Shown: piece by piece, positions 1 through 7,140 of the stretch | How the letters are laid out: each line of letters opens with the position of its first letter | How positions within the stretch are numbered: position 1 is the first letter of the stretch | Assembly (NCBI GenBank): GCA_016742295.1 | Contig: JACVCA010000049.1 | Location: 1-7,852 of the forward strand | Reading direction: 5' to 3' | Origin: Alphaproteobacteria bacterium | GTDB taxonomy: Bacteria > Pseudomonadota > Alphaproteobacteria > JAGOMX01 | Length of the DNA stretch: 7,852 nt | Position numbers and translations under genes: made by a program | The notes under the pieces: generated by a model | Databases searched by the model: none | What the model was told of the DNA's origin: nothing | Seen by the model: only the letters and a program-made list of their open reading frames with translations

Positions 1-1329
1 GTCCTAGCATGGGATGATAATCCTTTGTTACGCGAGGCTGCAAGTCGAGAGGGAATCAATGTTGTGAATTTGGCTGACTGGGATTGGAGTTTGGTTAAAG
101 CTTTGGTTTTAAGCCCTGGTATACCTCATATATTTCCTGCTCCTCATCCCTTAGTGCAACAGGCAAAAGAAGCTGGAATTCCCATTATTTCAGATATTGA
201 GGTGTTTGCAAAAACCCATCCCCAAGCCTCGCTCATTGGTATTACAGGAACAAATGGAAAGTCGACAACCACTGCGCTAATCTCACATATCTTAAACGAA
301 GCACATAAGTTGGTTCAGGTAGGTGGAAATATTGGTGTTGGTGTCTTAGCTTTAGAGCCGTTGCCATCTCAAGGGTTTTATGTTTTAGAAATGTCTTCCT
401 ATCAGCTTGAGTTGACGCCATCAATAAATTTTGACGCAGCAGTACTTTTGAACTTGACGCCTGATCATATTGTACGTCATGGTAGCTTTGAGGGTTATAT
501 TGCTGCAAAAGAAAAGATTTTTAATAATCAAAGGCCAGGGCAGGTTGCAGTAATTGGTCGAGATGATCCTGAAACAGAACGAATTTATCACCAACAAGTA
601 GCACGCCAGCAACAAAGGGTTATTGGTATATCGGCTTTCAAGCCGGTTGAAGGTGGGGTTTTCATTGAAGATCACTATTTAATTGATGCCACGCAACAGC
701 AAAGCCGTAAAATCTTAGATTTAAGGCAGACTGCTTTCTTGAATGGAATGCAAAATCGACAAAACATTGCTGCAGCTTATGCAGTTTGCTGTCATATTGG
801 ACTTATGCAAACTGACATTCTTAAAGGCCTTAAAACATTCCAAGGTCTTGCTCATCGTCAAGAAATTATAGCTGTTATTGATCACGTAACCTACATTAAT
901 GATAGCAAAGCAACCAATGCTGCTTCGGTGGCGCTTGCACTTAACAATTATGAAAATATTTTCTGGATAGTGGGGGGGCGGCCAAAGAGTGAGGGGCTTA
1001 ATGGCTTGTCAAGGTTTTATTCTAAAATAAAACAAGCCTTTGTGATAGGCGAAGCCTTGGAAGATTTTTCAAGTACCTTGAATCCCTATGTGCGGGTTAC
1101 GAAGTCAGTTCATCTTGAACAGGCTGTTCATGACGCTCACAAAGCAGCATCATTGAGTCAAACATCTTGTCCGATTGTACTTTTGAGTCCTGCATGTGAA
1201 AGCTTCGATCAGTTTAAGAATTTTGAAGATCGAGGTGATTGCTTTAAAGAGTATGTTAAAAAATTACCTGGTTTACGTGGTGCAATCGATCAGCCGCCAT
1301 TTTTAGCCTTAAAAAGTAAGGTCCTCTGA
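1..1329 (+). CDS. murD: UDP-N-acetylmuramoyl-L-alanine--D-glutamate ligase MurD (5' partial)
   Basis: Cytoplasmic Mur ligase that adds D-glutamate to UDP-MurNAc-L-Ala using ATP. The frame is open from base 1 and reads VLAWDDNP before any start-like codon. This matches the end of the MurD N-terminal nucleotide-binding fold, so the gene begins upstream and roughly 40 residues are missing; the TTG at 25 is not a credible start. Visible motifs are VLSPGIP, the ATP-binding P-loop GTNGKST (bases 247-267), GNIGVGVL, LEMSSYQLE, the Mg-binding Asp-His of TPDH (463-468), the carbamylated-lysine motif AAKEKIF (Lys codon 508-510), NDSKATN, and the C-terminal LLSPACESFDQFKNFEDRG. The visible part is 442 residues, and with the missing end it fits the family length. 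One usually conserved Asp, in DHxDRH, is Val here (472-474). The TGA stop shares its A with the ftsW start, suggesting translational coupling. Confidence 0.97.
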   Translation, partial: VLAWDDNPLLREAASREGINVVNLADWDWSLVKALVLSPGIPHIFPAPHPLVQQAKEAGIPIISDIEVFAKTHPQASLIGITGTNGKSTTTALISHILNEAHKLVQVGGNIGVGVLALEPLPSQGFYVLEMSSYQLELTPSINFDAAVLLNLTPDHIVRHGSFEGYIAAKEKIFNNQRPGQVAVIGRDDPETERIYHQQVARQQQRVIGISAFKPVEGGVFIEDHYLIDATQQQSRKILDLRQTAFLNGMQNRQNIAAAYAVCCHIGLMQTDILKGLKTFQGLAHRQEIIAVIDHVTYINDSKATNAASVALALNNYENIFWIVGGRPKSEGLNGLSRFYSKIKQAFVIGEALEDFSSTLNPYVRVTKSVHLEQAVHDAHKAASLSQTSCPIVLLSPACESFDQFKNFEDRGDCFKEYVKKLPGLRGAIDQPPFLALKSKVL

Positions 1330-2471
1330 TGGTAACGCCTATCTCCCGTATAGACAATAGCCTAATGGGGCGGTGGTGGTGGACGGTTGATCGTGGGACC
1401 CTATTGGCGTTGGGTATATTAATGGGGCTGGGCATCATCTTATCGTTCTCAGCAAGCCCAAGTATTGCAGACCACCTTAAGCTAGGATCTTTTTATTTTG
1501 TTATTCGCCATATCGCTTTTATAATTCCAAGCATTTTCATATTAATTGGGGTTTCTTTGTTGTCTTTAAAATCAATTAAGCGCCTTGCTCTTTTTCTTTT
1601 CCTTTTAAGTACTGTTTTGCTGATTTTAACGCCGATCATAGGGGCAGAGATCAAGGGTGCGCGCCGATGGATTAATGTTGCAGGCTTTTCCTTCCAACCT
1701 TCAGAACTTATCAAACCTGCATTTGCAGTTTTAAGTGCTTGGATGTTTTCTGAAGCTCATGTCAATCCCCATATTCCTGGAAACCTAATTTCAAGTGCTC
1801 TCTATCTCACTGTTGTTGGTTTATTAGTTATGCAGCCGGATCTTGGAATGACAGTTTTAATTACTTGTGCTTGGTTTGCGCAATTTTTTTTTGCAGGTCT
1901 ATCAATCTTATGGATTTTACTTGGTATGGGAGCAGGAGTGATCGGCATTGCGTTCGCTTACTTCTTATTGCCGCATGTCTCAAAGCGCATAGATCAATTT
2001 CTAGATCCTACAGCAGGTGATCGTTTTTCGGATAAATATCAAATCACGCAGTCCCTTGATGCGCTTATGAATGGTGGTTTCTTAGGGCAAGGTCCCGGAG
2101 AAGGGGTTATCAAAAGAGCTTTACCTGATGCACATGCTGACTTCGTTTTTGCGGTCGCTGGAGAAGAATTTGGGCTTTTACTGGGAATTCTTATTAGCCT
2201 GCTATTTTTATTTATAGTCATCCGTAATTTTTTCCGAATTTTTCATGAGACAAATATGTTTATTATTCTAGCTGTCTCTGGATTAGTTATTCAATTTGGT
2301 TTGCAAGCTTTGATTAATATTGCATCAACGCTGAATCTAATTCCAACTAAAGGAATGACGCTTCCATTTCTAAGTTACGGGGGCTCGTCGATGCTTGCAA
2401 TTTCAATAAGTATGGGAATGATTCTTTCATTGACACGTCGTCATGCTGACGAAATTAAGAGATGGGCGTGA
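1329..2471 (+). CDS. ftsW: Septal peptidoglycan glycosyltransferase FtsW
   Basis: Multi-pass inner-membrane SEDS-family protein that polymerises lipid II into septal glycan, normally with the transpeptidase FtsI. The 380-residue product opens with a short cytoplasmic tail holding RWWWTVDR (residues 15-22), a hallmark of alphaproteobacterial FtsW, followed by many hydrophobic segments. SEDS motifs are KGARRWI (109-115), QPSELIKP (123-130), QPDLG (169-173), GQGPGEG (253-259), and PDAHADFVFAVAGEEFG (266-282). Asp271 in HADF matches the aspartate essential for polymerase activity in the family. SYGGSS follows near the C-terminus. FtsW is preferred over the elongation paralogue RodA because of the dcw context between murD and murG and the N-terminal motif. 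The ATG at 1329 has an AAGG Shine-Dalgarno at 1318-1321 and overlaps the murD stop by one base. The gene ends in a TGATG junction with murG. Confidence 0.97.
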   Translation: MVTPISRIDNSLMGRWWWTVDRGTLLALGILMGLGIILSFSASPSIADHLKLGSFYFVIRHIAFIIPSIFILIGVSLLSLKSIKRLALFLFLLSTVLLILTPIIGAEIKGARRWINVAGFSFQPSELIKPAFAVLSAWMFSEAHVNPHIPGNLISSALYLTVVGLLVMQPDLGMTVLITCAWFAQFFFAGLSILWILLGMGAGVIGIAFAYFLLPHVSKRIDQFLDPTAGDRFSDKYQITQSLDALMNGGFLGQGPGEGVIKRALPDAHADFVFAVAGEEFGLLLGILISLLFLFIVIRNFFRIFHETNMFIILAVSGLVIQFGLQALINIASTLNLIPTKGMTLPFLSYGGSSMLAISISMGMILSLTRRHADEIKRWA

Positions 2472-3598
2472 TGTCTATTATAAATTCACAACGTCCCATA
2501 TTTCTTGTTGCAGGCGGAACAGGAGGACACATTTTCCCGGCCCTTGCCCTTTCTGATATTCTTTTATCAACAGGATATATCCCTCATTTGATTACTGATC
2601 CGCGTGGCAGTAAAATTCAAAAAAACAACTCCCGGTTGGTTATCCATCAGATGCTTTTAAGCGGAATGGGGCAAGGCAACCTTATACAAAAATCTATCGG
2701 TTTCTTAAGTCTTGGGATTGGGCTTTTTCAATCCTTATGGTGGATATTAAGATTTCAGCCACAAGTTGTGATTGGTTTTGGAGGCTATCCAACTTTACCT
2801 GGAATGGTCGCTGCAATTGTTTTAAGGCGGCTTACTGTCATTCATGAACAGAATGCAGTTTTAGGTCGTGTTAATCGATTCTTGGCACCTTGGGTTCGAA
2901 AAATTGCGGTCTCATTTCCTTCCACTTTAGGGCTCCTTCAAAAGCAAGCTGCAAGGGTGGAACCTACCGGCATGCCAGTTCGCGATACCATTGCTGAGGT
3001 TCGTAAGATTCGATATCAGCCTTTAAAACTTCAAGGAAAGTTAAATGTTTTAGTGTTAGGTGGAAGCCAAGGAACGAGAATTTTTAGCGAAATTATTCCT
3101 GAAGCTTTGTCGCTCCTTTCACCCCAACTGAGGCAAAAAGTACATATGGTGCAGCAATGCCGTAGTGAAGATTTAGACAATGTTAAAAGAAGCTATCTGC
3201 GCATGGGGGTAAGCTGTGAGCTTGCGAGTTTTTTTGATAATATTGCTGAACATTTGGCATCGTCCCATTTAGTAATTTCACGTTCGGGCGCTTCAACTTG
3301 CGCGGAACTTATGGTCGCAGGAAGGCCTGCTCTTTTAGTTCCGCTCCCGTCTGCAATGGATGATCATCAAACCGTAAATGCACGTTGGATTGCTCAAAAA
3401 GACGCAGCCTGGTATATACCGCAAAAAGAATTTACCGCAAGTAATTTGGCAACAATATTTCAAGATTTTTTTTCAAATCCTACGACTTTGGTGCATGCCA
3501 GTGAAGCCATGCGTTCTTTAGGACAAAGGGATGCAGCAAGGCAACTAGTAGAACTTATTAAAAGGTTTATTGAGACATCTAATAAAGGTGAATTATAA
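2471..3598 (+). CDS. murG: UDP-GlcNAc:lipid I N-acetylglucosaminyltransferase MurG
   Basis: GT-B glycosyltransferase at the cytoplasmic face of the membrane that transfers GlcNAc to lipid I, giving lipid II. The start is taken as the ATG at 2471, giving 375 residues: it forms a TGATG one-base overlap with ftsW like the murD/ftsW junction and has AAGAG upstream at a workable distance. The ATG at 2462 would add three residues but leaves almost no space after the purine stretch. Motifs, numbered from 2471, are the glycine-rich loop GGTGGH (15-20), GFGGYP (102-107), HEQN (125-128), TGMPVR (166-171; family consensus GNPVR), the second-domain loop GGSQG (197-201), RSGAST (271-276) with Glu279, and PLPSAMDDHQ (291-300) with Asn303, the UDP-GlcNAc pocket. 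Length is normal. It ends in TAA and is the last gene before the only sizeable gap in the cluster. Confidence 0.96.
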   Translation: MSIINSQRPIFLVAGGTGGHIFPALALSDILLSTGYIPHLITDPRGSKIQKNNSRLVIHQMLLSGMGQGNLIQKSIGFLSLGIGLFQSLWWILRFQPQVVIGFGGYPTLPGMVAAIVLRRLTVIHEQNAVLGRVNRFLAPWVRKIAVSFPSTLGLLQKQAARVEPTGMPVRDTIAEVRKIRYQPLKLQGKLNVLVLGGSQGTRIFSEIIPEALSLLSPQLRQKVHMVQQCRSEDLDNVKRSYLRMGVSCELASFFDNIAEHLASSHLVISRSGASTCAELMVAGRPALLVPLPSAMDDHQTVNARWIAQKDAAWYIPQKEFTASNLATIFQDFFSNPTTLVHASEAMRSLGQRDAARQLVELIKRFIETSNKGEL

Positions 3599-3719
3599 CA
3601 CAATTTAAGTAAAAGTTAAATCAAATGCAAAAAATGAAAGTGTTCTTGCTTTATTCTATTCAATCAGTATGATGAAAACGGTTTTAGATTGGACAATTTT
3701 AAGCAGCAATACTTTTGGT

Positions 3720-3725
3720 TATAAT
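3720..3725 (+). promoter_or_regulatory. Candidate -10 box of a murC promoter
   Basis: A perfect TATAAT lies in the murG-murC gap about 100 bases before the murC start. At the normal 17-base distance the -35 position (3697-3702) reads TTTTAA, a poor match. A better hexamer, TTGGAC at 3689-3694, is 25 bases away, which is too far for ordinary sigma-70 spacing. The -10 is preceded by TGGT, one base off an extended -10. In AT-rich DNA a TATAAT can occur by chance, so support rests on the match plus its position in the only gap of an otherwise tightly packed gene run. Confidence 0.3.
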
Positions 3726-3759
3726 TCCATTTTGTCAATATCGTGAGGTCTTTTGGAGC

Positions 3760-3825
3760 ATGCAAGTGGTGAAAATAAATAGTTTGAACACAAGTGGAAT
3801 ATATAAGGAGCAAGATTTAAGATGA
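3760..3825 (+). CDS. Possible 21-codon leader ORF overlapping the murC start
   Basis: An ATG at 3760 opens a 21-codon frame (starting MQVVKINSLN, ending KEQDLR) that closes with TGA at 3823-3825. Its last bases form an ATGA overlap with the murC start codon, the same arrangement seen at murB/ddl. A GAGG at 3745-3748 lies 11 bases upstream of the ATG, the same spacing as the murC Shine-Dalgarno to its own start; a GGAG at 3755-3758 is too close to be useful. The murC ribosome binding site lies inside this frame. I recognise no homologue of the peptide, and an ORF this short is expected by chance, so its translation is speculative. If translated it would couple ribosome flow into murC. Confidence 0.22.
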   Translation: MQVVKINSLNTSGIYKEQDLR

Positions 3826-3859
3826 GGTGTTCCCCTTTATCTGTAGGAACATTCCACTT
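3792..3859 (+). promoter_or_regulatory. Inverted repeat flanking the murC ribosome binding site
   Basis: AAGTGGAAT at 3792-3800 is the exact reverse complement of ATTCCACTT at 3851-3859. Between the arms, ATAAGG (3803-3808), which overlaps the Shine-Dalgarno, can pair with CCTTTAT-type sequence at 3835-3840 (six pairs including one G-U). A transcript could therefore form a two-part stem that hides the ribosome binding site, with the start codon in the loop. The pairing is read directly from the sequence. Whether it folds or regulates is inference, and the apical stem is AU-rich and weak. Confidence 0.3.
3805..3810 (+). promoter_or_regulatory. murC ribosome binding site
   Basis: AAGGAG lies 11 bases before the ATG at 3822, somewhat longer than the usual spacing. 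An in-frame TAA at 3804-3806 and the absence of any ATG, GTG or TTG between it and 3822 leave 3822 as the first possible start, which fixes the murC N-terminus. Confidence 0.7.
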
Positions 3860-5273
3860 TATTGGGATTGGTGGAATTGGCATGAGTGGTATTGCAGAAA
3901 TTTTGCATGCCATGGCTTATAAAGTCAAAGGGAGTGATGTTAGTGAAAATGCAAATGTTCAGCGTTTAAGAAAGTTAGGGATACCCATCGTCATTGGACA
4001 TCAGGCTGAAAATATCGGGGATGCTTCGGTGGTTGTGATGTCGTCGGCGGTTAGAAGAGATAATTCTGAACTCATCGCTGCACGCGCTCTTAAATTGCCA
4101 ATTGTGCGTCGAGCTGAAATGTTAGCAGAATTGATGCGTTTAAAGCCTTCGATTGCTGTTGCAGGGAGTCACGGTAAAACTACGACAACTTCTTTACTAG
4201 CCCACTTAATGGATGTTGGTAATTTTTTGCCTACAGTTATTAGTGGGGGAATTATTAATTCATATGGCACAAATGCGCGACTTGGTCAGGGAGAGTGGCT
4301 TGTTGCAGAGGCCGATGAGTCAGATGGGAGCTTTACTAAATTGCCGGCAACAATTGCAGTTGTCACTAATATCGATCCTGAGCATATGGATTTTTATAAG
4401 TCTTTTGAAGATGTAAGGTCTGCCTTCAAAACATATATTGAGAATTTGCCGTTCTATGGGTTGGCGGTCTTATGTCAAGATCATCCCGAGGTGCGCCGGC
4501 TCCGCGAGCAAATTTATGATCGGCGTGTTGTAACTTATGGATTTGATGAGCAAGCGGATGTGAGAGCGACGCAGCTCTCGATGTCAATTGAAGGCGCAAC
4601 TTTTGATATTGAACTTTCTAAACATGCGCAAACTTTAAAAGGGGCTTCATTATGGACAGACGTTGCACTTAAACAATTAAAGTTGCCTATGTATGGAGCT
4701 TATAACGTTGAAAATGCGCTTGCAACATTTGTTGTTGCTCTTGAGTTAGGCATAGAACCTTCGGCGATCATCCAGGCATTTGCTACTTTTAAAGGTGTAA
4801 GCCGACGCTTTACTAAAGTAGGGGTGATAAACGGAGTTACAATTGTGGATGACTACGCTCATCATCCTGTTGAAATTGAAAAGGTTTTAAAGGCAGCAAG
4901 TTCAGCTTGTAAGCGTCGGGTAATTGCAGTTGTTCAGCCGCACCGTTATTCGCGCCTGAATTATTTATTTGAAGATTTTGCCAAATGTTTTCAAGATGCG
5001 CATAGTGTCATTGTAGCGCCGGTTTATTCTGCGGGCGAAGAGACCATTGAAGGAATTGATCATTTACGCTTAGCAGCTGCAATTAAGCAGGTTGGACATC
5101 CGCATGTTTTAACAATTGATGATGCATCTGCATTAGCGCCTTTGATTGCATCAATTGCAACTTCTGACGATTATGTAATGTGTCTAGGGGCCGGCACGAT
5201 TACAATATGGGCTCAAGAGTTATTAAATCAATTGTCCGACGCTTCGCTGATTGCAAGACAGTCAGGAACATAG
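3822..5273 (+). CDS. murC: UDP-N-acetylmuramate--L-alanine ligase MurC
   Basis: First of the Mur ligases; it joins L-alanine to UDP-MurNAc with ATP in the cytoplasm. The 483-residue product has the usual three domains. The N-terminal Rossmann-like UDP-binding fold carries GIGGIGMSG (15-23) and the SSAV segment. The central ATPase domain has the P-loop GSHGKTTTT (115-123), EADESDGSF (163-171) and NIDPEH (183-188). The C-terminal domain has SRRF, DDYAHHP (343-349) and QPHR (372-375), then GAGTITIWA near the end. All expected motifs are intact and the length is normal. The start at 3822 is the only in-frame choice and fits the family N-terminus. It follows the 223-base gap after murG, so it may have its own promoter or be controlled post-transcriptionally. 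It ends in TAG, 11 bases before murB. Confidence 0.97.
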   Translation: MRCSPLSVGTFHFIGIGGIGMSGIAEILHAMAYKVKGSDVSENANVQRLRKLGIPIVIGHQAENIGDASVVVMSSAVRRDNSELIAARALKLPIVRRAEMLAELMRLKPSIAVAGSHGKTTTTSLLAHLMDVGNFLPTVISGGIINSYGTNARLGQGEWLVAEADESDGSFTKLPATIAVVTNIDPEHMDFYKSFEDVRSAFKTYIENLPFYGLAVLCQDHPEVRRLREQIYDRRVVTYGFDEQADVRATQLSMSIEGATFDIELSKHAQTLKGASLWTDVALKQLKLPMYGAYNVENALATFVVALELGIEPSAIIQAFATFKGVSRRFTKVGVINGVTIVDDYAHHPVEIEKVLKAASSACKRRVIAVVQPHRYSRLNYLFEDFAKCFQDAHSVIVAPVYSAGEETIEGIDHLRLAAAIKQVGHPHVLTIDDASALAPLIASIATSDDYVMCLGAGTITIWAQELLNQLSDASLIARQSGT

Positions 5274-5284
5274 AGAGAGTAAGA

Positions 5285-6220
5285 ATGGTAAGTAAACTGA
5301 TCGAGCGGTTACCCATAGTAAGGGGCAGATATACACAAGAAGCATCGTTGGCTGCTATGACATGGTTTCGTGTTGGTGGACCTGCAGAAGTAGTTTACAA
5401 ACCTGCAGATTTAGAGGATTTGTGTTTATTTCTAAGAGAAAAACCTGAAGATATTCCAGTTCATACCATGGGTGTTGGATCTAATCTCTTGGTGCGTGAC
5501 GGGGGCGTGCCTGGAGTCGTCATCAGGCTTGGAAAAGGTTTTAACACCCTTGTCATAGAAGGCGATGAAATTGATGTGGGGGCTGCGGTTCTCGATCGCA
5601 ATGTAGCTCTTACATGTTGTGCAGAAGCTCTCGGAGGTCTCGAGTTTTTGGCAGGTATCCCGGGGACAATAGGGGGTGCCTTGCGGATGAATGCGGGATG
5701 TTATGGACAAGAGATAAAAGATATTTTGGTCTCGGCTTTAGCTGTTGATGGTAGAGGTAACTTACATCGCTTGAGTACTGCAGAATGTGGATTTTCTTAT
5801 CGTCATTCTTCTGTACCCGCAGATTGGATTTTTATTTGTGCCCGTTTAAAAGGATATAAAAGTTCTGTCAAAGAGATTCAATTACGTATCGAGAAATTGC
5901 TGGTTGATCGAGAGGTAAGTCAACCAATCAAAACTCGAACAGGTGGTAGCACATTTGCCAATCCTCAAGATAGAAAAGCCTGGGAACTGATTGATCAAGC
6001 TGGTTGTAGGGGACTTAGACACGGAGGGGCGCAAGTTTCCGAGAAACATTGTAATTTCTTTATAAACACAGGTGATGCAACGGCAGAAGATATTGAGAGC
6101 TTAGGTGAAGAGGTTCGTATGCGTGTCAGAGAAAGCTCCGGAATTGATCTTCAGTGGGAAATCCAGAGGATTGGAGAAAGGTTGATTTCTGCGACTATAC
6201 TTAAGGAACATGCAGCATGA
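5285..6220 (+). CDS. murB: UDP-N-acetylenolpyruvoylglucosamine reductase MurB
   Basis: FAD-dependent cytoplasmic enzyme that reduces UDP-GlcNAc-enolpyruvate to UDP-MurNAc with NADPH. The frame is open from an ATG at 5180 inside murC, but the start chosen is the ATG at 5285. It has a purine-rich GAGAGAG just upstream (5273-5279), and the protein then begins MVSKLIERLPIVRGRYT, like other alphaproteobacterial MurB proteins, giving 311 residues. FAD-domain motifs are TWFRVGGPAEV (26-36), GVGSNLLVRD (63-72) and GIPGTIGGALRMNAGCYG (124-141). The substrate domain has FSYRHSS (170-176), GGSTFANP (220-227) with the proton-donor Ser222, GGAQVSEKHCNFFIN, and LQWEIQRIG with the conserved Glu292. The size suggests a compact type II MurB rather than the longer E. 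coli form. The stop overlaps the ddl start as ATGA. Confidence 0.96.
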   Translation: MVSKLIERLPIVRGRYTQEASLAAMTWFRVGGPAEVVYKPADLEDLCLFLREKPEDIPVHTMGVGSNLLVRDGGVPGVVIRLGKGFNTLVIEGDEIDVGAAVLDRNVALTCCAEALGGLEFLAGIPGTIGGALRMNAGCYGQEIKDILVSALAVDGRGNLHRLSTAECGFSYRHSSVPADWIFICARLKGYKSSVKEIQLRIEKLLVDREVSQPIKTRTGGSTFANPQDRKAWELIDQAGCRGLRHGGAQVSEKHCNFFINTGDATAEDIESLGEEVRMRVRESSGIDLQWEIQRIGERLISATILKEHAA

Positions 6221-7140
6221 CGGCTTTAAAGCGAGTTGCAATATTGATGGGTGGGTTTTCTGCTGAACGTGAGGTCTCTTTAGTAAGTGGAGCCGCTGTG
6301 TTAAAAGCCGTGGAACAGCTCGGGCATCAGCCAATTGCGGTCGACGTTACAAGAAATTTGCGTGAGATTCTTGACCATTTAGATCCTAAACCTGATGTGG
6401 TTCTCAATCTTTTGCATGGCAGGTGGGGAGAAGATGGTAGGTTCCAGGCAATTTTAGATCTTCTTGAAATTCCTTATGCCTATTCTGGAGTGTTAGCATC
6501 ATCCCTTGCTATGAATAAGGTGATGGCTAAAAAAGTTTTTAGAGCGGAAGGTATTCCAACGCCGGAAAGCCTTGTCGTTTCTCAAGAAAAAGCTTTCACA
6601 ACGCAGGTCATGGATTTCTCTTATGTACTTAAACCTATTAATGAAGGTTCAAGCGTGGGAGTGTCTATTCTTCATAATGAACAGGATCTTAAGAGTCTTG
6701 ATGCCTCATGGACTTACGGGCATGAAGTACTCGTAGAGCGTTTTATACCAGGCCGAGAAATCCATGTGGCCATCATGGGAAATCAAGCTTTAGGGGCCAT
6801 AGAAATTAGGCCTAAACAAGGCTTTTACACATATGAAGCCAAATATACTGAAGGAAAAGCTGAGCACTACATGCCTGCGCCCCTCCCTGGAGCTTGTTAT
6901 CAAGAGGCATTAGACGTGAGTCTAAAAGCTCACCAAGCATTGGGTTGCAAAGGAATTAGCCGTGTTGACCTCAGGTATGATGATACAAATGGAACGCCAG
7001 GTAAATTCTATGTTCTTGAAGTTAATACCCAGCCAGGAATGACTCCCCTATCCCTAGTCCCTGAAATTGCAGCTTACAAAGAATTGAGTTTTAACGATCT
7101 AGTAAGTTGGATGATTGAGAACGCACAATGCGACGCTTAA
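6217..7140 (+). CDS. ddl: D-alanine--D-alanine ligase Ddl
   Basis: ATP-grasp enzyme that makes the D-Ala-D-Ala dipeptide later added by MurF to the UDP-MurNAc tripeptide. The 307-residue protein shows GGFSAEREVSLVSG (12-25), HGRWGEDG (67-74), the glycine-rich loop GSSVGVS (144-150), VERFIPGREIHV, EAKY (207-210), SRVDLR (248-253) and LEVNTQPGMT (267-276) with the metal ligands Glu268 and Asn270. The EAKY tyrosine is typical of D-Ala-D-Ala ligases rather than Van-type D-Ala-D-lactate ligases, so an ordinary pentapeptide ending is predicted. The start at 6217 has AAGGA at 6203-6207 and a four-base ATGA overlap with murB. The position between murB and ftsQ is that of ddlB in dcw clusters. Confidence 0.96.
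   Translation: MTALKRVAILMGGFSAEREVSLVSGAAVLKAVEQLGHQPIAVDVTRNLREILDHLDPKPDVVLNLLHGRWGEDGRFQAILDLLEIPYAYSGVLASSLAMNKVMAKKVFRAEGIPTPESLVVSQEKAFTTQVMDFSYVLKPINEGSSVGVSILHNEQDLKSLDASWTYGHEVLVERFIPGREIHVAIMGNQALGAIEIRPKQGFYTYEAKYTEGKAEHYMPAPLPGACYQEALDVSLKAHQALGCKGISRVDLRYDDTNGTPGKFYVLEVNTQPGMTPLSLVPEIAAYKELSFNDLVSWMIENAQCDA

Noticed and set aside
25..27. TTG at 25 as the start of murD
   Set aside because: The frame is open to base 1 and the residues before it (VLAWDDNP) match the MurD family, so the gene starts upstream of the window.
3603..3621. Inverted repeat ATTTAA/TTAAAT just after the murG stop as a terminator
   Set aside because: Only six A/T pairs around a seven-base loop and no following T run; too weak to terminate transcription.
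3625..3672. Small ORF of 15 codons starting at 3625 after murG
   Set aside because: No Shine-Dalgarno and no link to a neighbouring start; expected by chance in AT-rich DNA.
3669..3746. 25-codon ORF in the murG-murC gap starting with two ATGs
   Set aside because: No ribosome binding site, spans the candidate -10 box, and has no recognisable content.
3763..3797. Direct repeat CAAGTGG at 3763 and 3791 as an operator
   Set aside because: Only seven bases, with no similarity in the flanks and no third copy; not distinguishable from chance.
4213..4416. 67-codon forward ORF inside murC in another frame
   Set aside because: It lies wholly within the conserved ATPase domain coding of murC and has no family features.
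5180..5284. A 35-codon N-terminal extension of murB starting inside murC
   Set aside because: The extension overlaps the conserved C-terminal coding of murC, has no family resemblance, and the ATG at 5285 has a purine-rich site and gives the typical MurB N-terminus.
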